From: JAJDBU01 sp046756925
GTDB taxonomy: Bacteria > Nitrospirota > Nitrospiria > SBBL01 > JAADHI01
Direction: 5' to 3'
Assembly (NCBI GenBank): GCA_046756925.1
Contig: JBHHXH010000047.1
Span: 1-22,137 of the forward strand
DNA: 22,137 nt
Shown here piece after piece: positions 1 through 6,343 of this stretch. The translations under genes and the position numbers were made by a program. Position 1 is the stretch's first letter. Every line of letters begins with the position of its first letter. The notes below the pieces were generated by a model. It saw only the letters and a program-made list of their open reading frames with translations. It searched no databases and was not told the DNA's origin.

Positions 1-155
1 TCCAAAAATTGCTTATGCAGCTTAAACACTCTATTTAATGGCCGGGTTAATAAAAGGGCTGTGGATGGATAGGATGGGTACGGACAATGTTGGAGCAATG
101 GATGTGATGGTTCTATTCTCGGGCGTTCCTCGGCTTTTTTTTATTCGGGTTCACG

Positions 156-554
156 GTGAATAGATTGATCGCGCTCTTGCATGCCGGTGAGCGGCCTTGG
201 ATGGGCATTTATTTGCGCGTGCTGGCGGTGCTCTATGCGGCCGGCGCGGTTTTTCATTTCTTGAATCTCTTTGGTGCGGGGCTTGTGAGTTTGGAAGAGA
301 TGACGATTCCTTTGAGGGTTTCGGAGGCGGTGTACGCACAGTTGGCGACGGTCACCGTATTCGGTTTGTGGATCAGGCGTCCTTGGGGCTTGATCTGTTT
401 TTTTATCTTCGCCTTTTCTCAAATCATACTGTATTGGGGATTTTCCGGTTTGTTCGCGCTGAGCGATCGGCATTTTCAAGCGCTCCAGGGGATGATCAAT
501 ATTCATATATCGACCTTGGCGATTTTTGTCATGATCCGAATGAAAGAACGATGA
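156..554 (+). CDS. Small integral membrane protein of unknown function
   Basis: A 132-residue protein from a GTG start, with about four hydrophobic segments (roughly residues 18-40, 55-75, 80-102 and 108-128) and few charged residues outside the loops. It is therefore probably an inner-membrane protein. I do not recognise a family. The start is doubtful. No Shine-Dalgarno precedes the GTG, and the reading frame upstream stays open back to codon 108-110, encoding another hydrophobic stretch (WFYSRAFLGFFLFGFT). An ATG at 87-89 lies in the same frame but is followed six codons later by a TGA at 105-107. The gene may therefore be a recent nonsense mutant that restarts internally. It is convergent with the DUF190 gene, 75 bp away. 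Confidence 0.55.
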   Translation: MNRLIALLHAGERPWMGIYLRVLAVLYAAGAVFHFLNLFGAGLVSLEEMTIPLRVSEAVYAQLATVTVFGLWIRRPWGLICFFIFAFSQIILYWGFSGLFALSDRHFQALQGMINIHISTLAIFVMIRMKER

Positions 555-629
555 TCGATTGTATTGGAGGCGTGAGCGCGCAGCCGGTCGATTGGGCATG
601 GATGCGGCAGAGCTTGTCGTGGGGGTGCT

Positions 630-980
630 TTATCCGGCCGTGGATGGATCACGCCCCCGATAAAACCGGACCTGTACTTTTTCCATGGTCGCCAGGCCTT
701 CCCGGATGACGACATCGATTTTATTCAGGAAGTTTTCGAGTTTTTCGGGCGTATCGACGATTTCGACGATGACGGGCAGATCTTCGGAGAGACGTAATAT
801 TTTCGAGGTATGAATGCGGCTGTTTCTACCAAAGCCGATTATCCCTCTCAATACCGTGGCACCGGACAATCCTTCTTCGCGGGCTTTGAGAACCAGCCAT
901 TCGTATAAAGGCTTGCCCTTATGTTTATCGCTTTCACCCAAAAAAATCCGTAGGAGTGATCCTTCTTCAGGCAAGCGCAA
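630..980 (-). CDS. DUF190 family protein, partner of CrcB
   Basis: A 116-residue soluble protein with the DUF190 pattern: an N-terminal strand with SLLRIFLGESDKHKGKPLYE, then the GLSGATVLRGIIGFG segment around residues 37-51, then a strand-rich end with DLPVIVEIVD. The family has a PII/GlnB-like ferredoxin fold and is very often encoded beside fluoride channels; its biochemical role is not settled. It starts at a TTG six bases after the crcB stop, with GGAG about ten bases upstream, so it is almost surely co-transcribed with crcB. No ATG is available near the N-terminus. I infer an accessory role in fluoride or other ion homeostasis from the neighbour only. Confidence 0.85.
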   Translation of the reverse strand: MRLPEEGSLLRIFLGESDKHKGKPLYEWLVLKAREEGLSGATVLRGIIGFGRNSRIHTSKILRLSEDLPVIVEIVDTPEKLENFLNKIDVVIREGLATMEKVQVRFYRGRDPSTAG

Positions 981-986
981 GGTCGC

Positions 987-1370
987 TTAGCTCCATATCA
1001 ATTCGGCGCATACCTGGCCCAGCCACACCGCGGCGAGACCGAGAATCGTATGGGCGCCGATATTCATGAATGAAAGGAGGGTTTCTCCGTTTCGCAACAA
1101 TTTCATCGTTTCGTTTCCAAAAGTGGAAAAAGTCGTGAAGGCGCCGAGCGTACCGATGAAGACAAACATCCTCGCTTCGGGACTCCAGAGGTTTCTCGCC
1201 TCGACGAGGTGGGACAACAGTCCGATCCCCAAACAGCCGAGTAGGTTGACTGCCAGCGTGCCATATGGAAAAACCGCACTTTTTGTCCACGTTTGAACCC
1301 AGCCGCTGAGAAGATATCGGAGGACGGCTCCGATAAATCCGCCGAGCCCGACCATCATTAATTTTTGCAT
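987..1370 (-). CDS. crcB: Fluoride ion channel CrcB/Fluc
   Basis: A 127-residue, four-helix membrane protein of normal length for CrcB/Fluc, which works as an antiparallel dimer and exports fluoride across the inner membrane. Family hallmarks are visible: GGFIGAVLRY near residues 10-19, the NLLGCLGIG segment at 42-50 with its conserved Asn, and the TTFSTFGNE motif at about 79-87 holding the Phe-box and the Na+-coordinating helix break. An AAAGGA-like ribosome binding site precedes the ATG. The gene is followed directly by the DUF190 gene, a common pairing. The 77-bp upstream region shows no convincing crcB-type fluoride riboswitch. Confidence 0.93.
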   Translation of the reverse strand: MQKLMMVGLGGFIGAVLRYLLSGWVQTWTKSAVFPYGTLAVNLLGCLGIGLLSHLVEARNLWSPEARMFVFIGTLGAFTTFSTFGNETMKLLRNGETLLSFMNIGAHTILGLAAVWLGQVCAELIWS

Positions 1371-1447
1371 CGTTCCCGGTCCTTTAATCCGTTTGAAATA
1401 ATGGTTTTATCGGTGTATTTCGAAAGCATGCGGTCATCGGAAACGGC

Positions 1448-2008
1448 TTAGGCGATCCGCTCGGCGAGCAATTGCGCAACCCAGCGCCCCCTGTTTGTCT
1501 GCGGTTCTTTGTCCTGCGGAACCATCATGCCTTCATGGTAATAAAGCACCCGGAAATCGAGAAAGCTTTCGAGGAGCTCGTTGTGCCGCCAGCAAAAGGA
1601 AGACCGTGCCGGTTTTCCGAACTGCTCGTGTTGGTCGATGAGGAAGGTTTCATAAACGATCACGCCCCCGATCTCAAGCACCGATTTGATCTGCTGGATG
1701 ATGTTTCGATCGAGGTAATAAAAGCAGGTGACCACCGCATAACGATGCTCGGCAGGGAAGGCATGCTCCAAGTTGATGCAGCGGGCAGAGAACGAGAGAT
1801 TCAATCGCTCCGCCTTTTGATTGCTGAATGAAACGGCCGCTTCATCCCTGTCATAGGCCTCGACTTCAAATCCGTCTTGGGAAGCAAGATAGATCCCATT
1901 CCGTCCATATCCGGATGCGATGTCGAGGACGCGCCCTTTCGGAAGTCGGGATAATTGCGCGACCAAAAATGGGGAGGGCGCTTCCGATGCGTGTTCAGCG
2001 CGATTCAT
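1448..2008 (-). CDS. Class I SAM-dependent methyltransferase (TehB-like)
   Basis: A 186-residue protein with a Rossmann-fold methyltransferase core. Motif I is VLDIASGYGRNG at residues 27-38, followed by an acidic residue at the end of strand 2 (AYDRD, about 51-55) that should bind the SAM ribose. The overall pattern resembles TehB/Methyltransf_12-type small-molecule methyltransferases; the substrate is unknown. The open frame runs on upstream to 2305, but that part lies inside the ChaN-PDZ gene and is Arg-rich out-of-frame sequence. I chose the ATG at 2008-2006, which overlaps the upstream TAA by one base (TAATG), so translation is probably coupled. Confidence 0.85.
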   Translation of the reverse strand: MNRAEHASEAPSPFLVAQLSRLPKGRVLDIASGYGRNGIYLASQDGFEVEAYDRDEAAVSFSNQKAERLNLSFSARCINLEHAFPAEHRYAVVTCFYYLDRNIIQQIKSVLEIGGVIVYETFLIDQHEQFGKPARSSFCWRHNELLESFLDFRVLYYHEGMMVPQDKEPQTNRGRWVAQLLAERIA

Positions 2009-3270
2009 TAGGGGTGGCCGGAGACCTTTAACACGGCCTCGGTTTCGATTTGTTTTCCTTTGCGAATCACGACGATCTTGACGGTTGCCCCCGGTTTCTG
2101 TTGTTGAACGGCGTAGGTTAAATCGAAGGGATCCGTCATGGTTTGCCCGTCGAAGGACATGACGATGTCTCCGGGCGCCAAGCCGGCTTGTTGCGCAGGA
2201 GAATCGGGCATCACTTTGCTGATTCGGATGCCGGCTTGGAAACGTTCGATGAATACGCCCAATCGGATTTTCTTTTCTTGTAGTTCGCGATAGGGGACAC
2301 CCCAAATATAGTCGGAAAACGGGAGGGGTAGGTCCGGGGTTTTGACATTCAGCATTTTTTTTTCATTCGGAAAATCGTTCGAGTGCGGCATCACGATTCG
2401 ATAGGGTACGGGAAGGCGGCGGTATACCCGTCTGGGTATGCCGAATCCGTAGCCCACATGGAACCCGCCGGCAAAGACCAGGATTTTTTTATCCGCTCCT
2501 TCGGGTGAAGACAGGTATCTTACGAGATTTTCCGCCATTGATTCATCCCAAAGCAGCATTGTTTCATGGAACGATGCGAAACGGTCCGAGCCCGGACCAT
2601 GTCCTTTGAAAATGGCTTTCAGCGCCTGGGTGTGGTAAGGGTCGTTACGGTCGATTTCCGGAAGTTTTTTTCGATCGTTTTCCGAAAGCCCCTCAATGCC
2701 CATCATGCCTATTTTTACTTCCATTTCTTGAGAGGGTTTGAGTGCGATCAAGGGTATTTTTTTTTCTCCGATGTAGTTTAAGAGCGCTTCGTAGTATCCG
2801 TAATCACCGCCCCAGTCTTGGTGCCAAAGTTTCAGAAACGTCTTGTCGTCCATTTCTCCCGCTGTCCAACGATCGAGTTTCGGCTGCGACGGATGACGGA
2901 ACATTTCCATGCCGACGGCGACTTGCCCCGGAAAACGCTCGAAAAGCCCTCGAAGAATTTTGAGTTGAACACCATGATCTTCCAAACTGTCATGGACTTC
3001 TCCCACATAAATAATCCGTGCGGTCGAGAGTGTGTCGATCAAGCGCTCTTCCGTGATTTCCAGCCCGGTGGGAAGATGGATGATTTTCCCGTTTTCGATA
3101 CTGTCTATATGGAAATAAGGGGATTCGGAGGTGTGGGATTTCGATTCGGTTTTTAGACCGGTTTCCGGTTTCGTGAGGACGGCGCTTCGCGCGGAACCGC
3201 TGCATCCCGCAGACCCCATCAGATAGTATATCAGCAGCGATATATAAAGTACTGCACGTTTTCGACTCAT
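2008..3270 (-). CDS. ChaN-like (DUF399) lipoprotein with C-terminal PDZ domain
   Basis: A 420-residue predicted lipoprotein. A signal peptide ends in a lipobox-like SAGC with Cys23. Residues about 70-310 match the ChaN/DUF399 haem-binding fold: GEVHDSLEDH at 90-99, GMEMF at 120-124 and GGFHVGYGFGIPRR at 268-281. These glutamates and histidines are the family's conserved metal or haem-contacting residues (related to Tiki/TraB). Residues about 335-417 form a PDZ domain (SPAQQAGLAPGDIV). Stand-alone ChaN proteins lack the PDZ, which suggests a partner-binding or peptidase-like role in the envelope. Its promoter at 3277-3306 places the start codon close to +1. Confidence 0.88.
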   Translation of the reverse strand: MSRKRAVLYISLLIYYLMGSAGCSGSARSAVLTKPETGLKTESKSHTSESPYFHIDSIENGKIIHLPTGLEITEERLIDTLSTARIIYVGEVHDSLEDHGVQLKILRGLFERFPGQVAVGMEMFRHPSQPKLDRWTAGEMDDKTFLKLWHQDWGGDYGYYEALLNYIGEKKIPLIALKPSQEMEVKIGMMGIEGLSENDRKKLPEIDRNDPYHTQALKAIFKGHGPGSDRFASFHETMLLWDESMAENLVRYLSSPEGADKKILVFAGGFHVGYGFGIPRRVYRRLPVPYRIVMPHSNDFPNEKKMLNVKTPDLPLPFSDYIWGVPYRELQEKKIRLGVFIERFQAGIRISKVMPDSPAQQAGLAPGDIVMSFDGQTMTDPFDLTYAVQQQKPGATVKIVVIRKGKQIETEAVLKVSGHP

Positions 3271-3276
3271 GATGTC

Positions 3277-3306
3277 ATTCTACAGAGAATACTCGAAAAG
3301 TGTCAA
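3277..3306 (-). promoter_or_regulatory. Sigma70 promoter of the ChaN-PDZ gene, probably leaderless
   Basis: Read on the minus strand, TTGACA (3306-3301) is followed after 18 bases by TAGAAT (3282-3277). Only six bases (gacatc) separate the -10 box from the ATG at 3270, and no Shine-Dalgarno is present. The predicted transcription start therefore coincides with the first codon. Confidence 0.65.
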
Positions 3307-3392
3307 TTCGATGCGGACTTCAAAGGACCCTTGCGAAAGCTAAAATTCGAACGCGACTGGAGGGTTCCCTTCCTTTTTCGTAAGGATCCCGC

Positions 3393-4538
3393 TTATTGGT
3401 GTTGTTGCGTTATTTGAGCGATGGCTTTGATGATCATTGGGCCGTAACGGCGAATCTGCCATGTTCTGATCAGTGGGATGGACTCCAGATCGCTTAGGGT
3501 CGCCGGTCGATATCGAACAATTTCCGATAAGATATTGGCCGTGAGCACCATGGCCGGTTCGACTCCCTCGACTTCCGCCTGTTTATTCCGCCATTGTTTT
3601 AAATGTTTGAGACTTTTTTCCAGCTTGGATGACATCGGCGTGTTCGATCGTCGTTCGGGTTGTGGAAGGGGGTCCTTTGATTTTTTTCCGTTTTCGATTG
3701 CGTCTATCCACAGCGATAGATTGTTTAAGATGGCACGATTTCCATTTGGAAACAATTGTTTCAATTTTGCGATATCCTTTGGCGGTTCGCTTGAAATTCT
3801 TAGAAGGTGTCCACTTGAGACCACCTTAAAAGACGGGCAGTTTCGCTCCTGGGCCAGCCGATCTCTCGTGGTGACCAATGCCCTGAGCACTTTTTGAGAG
3901 CGCTCCGGAAGCAGACGCGCACCCTTCACTTTCAGGAAATCGTTCGGGTCAAATTTTTTTCCGTTCCAGGTGAGGTCTTCCATCAAACGGCATTCTTCCG
4001 CCATTTGGTCACCTCTTCCCTTTTTTTGAACTTCTTCCTTTAAGATGCTATAAAGGTCTTCGAGATAAGCGGTGTCGCAGCAGGCATATTCCAAGTGTCC
4101 TTTCGAAAGGGGACGAAGCCCCCAATTCGCTTTTTGATATTTTTTGATGAGTTTTATTTGAAAATATTTTTCGATGATGTCTTGAAGGGAAAAACGTTTT
4201 ATACCGATTGCGCGGGCGGCGAGGGCGGTATCGAAGATGGGGCTGGTGTGGAATTTAAAATCTCGTTTCAGGGATACGATATCGTAGTCCGCTCCGTGTA
4301 AAATTTTTAAAACGGATGTGTTTTCAAAGAGGGAGCGAAGCGGCTCGACGGTATCGAGCAGAAGCGGATCGAAAATAAAATGGCGGTCCCCACCGGATAT
4401 TTGAATGAGACTGACTTTTTCGCGGTAGCTGTAAAGCGAATCGCCTTCGGTATCCACGCCGATCCGGGGACAGCGAATCAGCATCGCGATCGCCTCGTCT
4501 CTTTCTTTGGCTTGGATGATATATTCGTACGCGGGAAT
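3393..4538 (-). CDS. rnd: Ribonuclease D (3'-5' exonuclease, DEDD-y family)
   Basis: A 381-residue protein that trims the 3' ends of tRNA and other small RNA precursors. The DEDD exonuclease domain shows Exo I (VDTEGD, D29/E31), Exo II (LHGADYDIVSLKRDF) and Exo III (YACCDTAYL, the Tyr-x3-Asp form). A C-terminal HRDC domain follows (about WRNKQAEVEGVEPAMVLTAN). The length matches E. coli RNase D (375 aa). The first ATG in frame is at 4484 and would remove the first strand and helix of the fold. In-frame codons upstream encode a family-like start (PAYEYIIQAKERDEAIA), and AGGAGG at 4550-4545 lies six bases before an ATT at 4538. I therefore take ATT as the start. The gene follows tlpA-like with 14 bp between. 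Confidence 0.9.
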   Translation of the reverse strand: MPAYEYIIQAKERDEAIAMLIRCPRIGVDTEGDSLYSYREKVSLIQISGGDRHFIFDPLLLDTVEPLRSLFENTSVLKILHGADYDIVSLKRDFKFHTSPIFDTALAARAIGIKRFSLQDIIEKYFQIKLIKKYQKANWGLRPLSKGHLEYACCDTAYLEDLYSILKEEVQKKGRGDQMAEECRLMEDLTWNGKKFDPNDFLKVKGARLLPERSQKVLRALVTTRDRLAQERNCPSFKVVSSGHLLRISSEPPKDIAKLKQLFPNGNRAILNNLSLWIDAIENGKKSKDPLPQPERRSNTPMSSKLEKSLKHLKQWRNKQAEVEGVEPAMVLTANILSEIVRYRPATLSDLESIPLIRTWQIRRYGPMIIKAIAQITQQHQ

Positions 4539-4550
4539 GATCCGCCTCCT
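4539..4550 (-). promoter_or_regulatory. Perfect Shine-Dalgarno that selects an ATT start
   Basis: AGGAGG at 4550-4545 on the minus strand, then six bases (cggatc), then ATT at 4538-4536. No ATG, GTG or TTG lies at this distance. The next ATG, 54 bases on, has only a weaker GAGG eight bases upstream. ATT initiation is known for infC. Confidence 0.6.
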
Positions 4551-4552
4551 TC

Positions 4553-5065
4553 TTATAGGATCCCCAGCAAGGTCCTTTGAAACTTCGGGTGCTCAAACAA
4601 GCCTCCTCCGCGATAAGGAACGACGAGTTGTCCCTTTTTATCGAAGAGAAAGAGCGTCGGTGTGGCCACGGCGCCGAATTGGGAAGCCACTCGGTCCCCT
4701 TTGTCGTAATAAACGGGGAAGGAAAAAACATCGGGATGGTCCTTGACATAGTTTTGGATATTGTTTTCTGAATCTCTAAATCCAACTGCAACAATCTGAA
4801 AGGGACGGCCTGCCATTTTTTTATGAAGAAGATGGGCTTGGGGAAGCTCCTGGCGGCACACCCCGCACCAGGAAGCCCAAAAGATAAAAAGGGTGACCTT
4901 GCCGGACATCTCTTCATTGGTGAATCGTTCCCCTTCGAGGGATGTCAATTCGAATGGGGGCGGCGTTGGGCCTTCGGCGGCGACAGGATTCCAAGAGAGA
5001 AAGGAAGACGCCAGAAATAACAAATATGTAAAATAGATCATCCGCTTCATCGTTTGATAGTGCAT
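4553..5065 (-). CDS. TlpA/ResA-like periplasmic thiol-disulfide oxidoreductase
   Basis: A 170-residue thioredoxin-fold protein with an N-terminal signal or anchor segment (about residues 8-30, ending near PVAAEG). The redox motif is WCGVC (CGVC at 67-70) and the cis-proline is in VATPT (Pro136). This matches the AhpC/TSA-Redoxin TlpA/ResA family, whose members reduce periplasmic disulfides, often for cytochrome c maturation. The true start may be one of three Met codons close together (residues 1, 6 and 9). It lies between a small unknown gene and rnd on one strand and is likely co-transcribed with both. No cytochrome biogenesis genes are visible nearby, so its partner is unknown. Confidence 0.88.
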   Translation of the reverse strand: MHYQTMKRMIYFTYLLFLASSFLSWNPVAAEGPTPPPFELTSLEGERFTNEEMSGKVTLFIFWASWCGVCRQELPQAHLLHKKMAGRPFQIVAVGFRDSENNIQNYVKDHPDVFSFPVYYDKGDRVASQFGAVATPTLFLFDKKGQLVVPYRGGGLFEHPKFQRTLLGIL

Positions 5066-5078
5066 TTTTTACCATACC

Positions 5079-5315
5079 TTATATCCTTTCACAAGGGAGC
5101 CATTCGATCCATGCCTCAATCGTGATCAAATTCAATGCTGATTTGTCTAAATGGCATGACTTCAAGCCGCCACAGAACGGACCGGTTCCTGAATTTTCCT
5201 TCACATCTAGTTCGAATGCCGATTCCAATTTTAGGCCCGGTTTCAAAACGATAGAGAAGTGTGTATGATGGGGCGTATTTTCTGTTTCTTCTTTTTGAAT
5301 CAAAGGTTTATCCAT
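5079..5315 (-). CDS. Hypothetical small protein
   Basis: A 78-residue reading frame with an ATG start and no recognised domain. It has a polar, acidic N-terminus, no signal peptide or membrane segment, and three cysteines (CGG, SCH and PCE contexts). Support comes from position. It lies 36 bp downstream of a good promoter on the same strand (5358-5385) and ends 13 bp before the TlpA-like gene, so it would be the first gene of that transcript. There is no clear ribosome binding site. It could also be untranslated leader sequence. Confidence 0.4.
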   Translation of the reverse strand: MDKPLIQKEETENTPHHTHFSIVLKPGLKLESAFELDVKENSGTGPFCGGLKSCHLDKSALNLITIEAWIEWLPCERI

Positions 5316-5357
5316 CGGTTTTGCTCAGCGGTCACCGGGTACCTGTGGCCGAGATGT

Positions 5358-5385
5358 GTTATATTTCCATTGTCATAAGTGTCAA
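5358..5385 (-). promoter_or_regulatory. Sigma70 promoter for the 78-aa ORF / tlpA-like / rnd transcript
   Basis: On the minus strand, TTGACA (5385-5380), 16 bases, then TATAAC (5363-5358). Predicted start near 5351. It lies in the 197-bp divergent intergenic region 5316-5512; apart from the two promoters I see no further structure there. Confidence 0.6.
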
Positions 5386-5476
5386 AATGATGAACTGGCA
5401 ACCAGAGTAGTGATGGCTCATATGCCTTTACTTTTGGGTCTTTGTTCATATTGATCTACCAAGCATCATAAATGTG

Positions 5477-5512
5477 TTGACAAATTAATATTTTGGGAAT
5501 ATAATCCCAATA
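5477..5512 (+). promoter_or_regulatory. Promoter with palindromic operator over the -10 box (DUF6502 gene)
   Basis: TTGACA (5477-5482), 17 bases, TATAAT (5500-5505): both boxes match the sigma70 consensus perfectly. The near-palindrome TTGGGAATATAATCCCAA (5493-5510) is centred on the -10 box, so a bound dimer would block RNA polymerase. The predicted +1 (5512-5513) falls on the ATG at 5513. The 14-bp core recurs at 20265-20278 and 21936-21949, in the same position relative to TTGACA. Confidence 0.85.
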
Positions 5513-6343
5513 ATGACATCTAAAACCAACCAAATATTATTCTCAGCGGTTTTAAAGTTACTTCGTCCCTTGGTGCGTATTTTTCTGCGTAACAATGTGC
5601 CTTACGGCACCTTTGCGGATCTGGCCAAGCGGGTTTATGTGACCGTGTCGATCGAGGAGTTTGGGATTCCAGGAAGAAAACAGACCGATTCCAGGGTGTC
5701 GATTATCACCGGACTGACCCGCAAAGAGGTTCGCCGCATCAAGGAACTGCCCGGTCTTCACGAAGGCGACGAGGCCATTTCTCAACAATATCATCGTGCG
5801 GCGCGCGTGGTCAGCGGGTGGGTGCGGGACCGTGAATTTTTAAAGACCGATGGACAGCCTGCGGATTTATTGGTGGAAGGAAGCGGTGCAACTTTTAGCG
5901 CGCTTGTGAAAAAGTACAGCGGCGATATGCCGGTGAGGGCGATGCTGGACGAACTCCTGCGCGTGAATAGCGTGGAACGATTGGAGAACGATCGCATCCG
6001 CTTAAAGGCGCGCGCCTATCTTCCGGATACGGAAGAAGGTGAAAAGCTGACGATTTTGGGAACCGAAGTCAAGGACCTCATTGCGACCATTGATCATAAT
6101 ATTTGCTCAAAAGAAGATCGATTTTTCCAACGAAATGTCACCTACGACAACCTGCCGGTTGAGATCTTGGAACGGTTCCGGCAATTGTCCTCGAAACAGG
6201 GTCAAGCGCTTCTGGAAGAGATGGATCTTTGGCTGGCCCAGCATGACCGAGATACGAATCCTTCCATCGAAGGTACCGGCCGTAAACGGGCGGGGATCAG
6301 CGTTTTCTACTTTGAAGAAGATCACAGGGAAGGAGATCAATGA
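5513..6343 (+). CDS. DUF6502 family protein, putative DNA-binding regulator
   Basis: A 276-residue soluble protein that I recognise as DUF6502 from its N-terminal pattern (LRPLVRIFLRNNVPYGTFA, then RKQTDSRVSIITGLTRKEV) and the later GSGATFSALVKKYSGDMPVRAML segment. Function is not established for the family. Residues 58-76 (TDSRVSIITGLTRKEVRRI) look like a helix-turn-helix recognition segment, and the N-terminal 80 residues resemble a winged-helix unit; this is my reading, not a known assignment. The gene overlaps the DUF5666 gene by ATGA, a pairing seen in other genomes. Its promoter carries the operator shared with two glycosyltransferase promoters, so autoregulation is plausible. The mRNA is probably leaderless. 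Confidence 0.85.
   Translation: MTSKTNQILFSAVLKLLRPLVRIFLRNNVPYGTFADLAKRVYVTVSIEEFGIPGRKQTDSRVSIITGLTRKEVRRIKELPGLHEGDEAISQQYHRAARVVSGWVRDREFLKTDGQPADLLVEGSGATFSALVKKYSGDMPVRAMLDELLRVNSVERLENDRIRLKARAYLPDTEEGEKLTILGTEVKDLIATIDHNICSKEDRFFQRNVTYDNLPVEILERFRQLSSKQGQALLEEMDLWLAQHDRDTNPSIEGTGRKRAGISVFYFEEDHREGDQ

Noticed and set aside
1371..1447. Possible fluoride riboswitch upstream of crcB
   Set aside because: I found no match to the crcB motif (paired GGxGAUGG start, conserved pseudoknot and purine loop) in these 77 bases on the minus strand.
2009..2305. N-terminal extension of the methyltransferase frame
   Set aside because: It lies entirely inside the ChaN-PDZ gene, is Arg-rich and shows no fold pattern; the ATG at 2008 with the TAATG overlap is a better start.
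3271..3392. Terminator after ribonuclease D
   Set aside because: The small GGGAACCC-like inverted repeat near 3360-3375 has no T-run on the minus strand, so a terminator cannot be supported.
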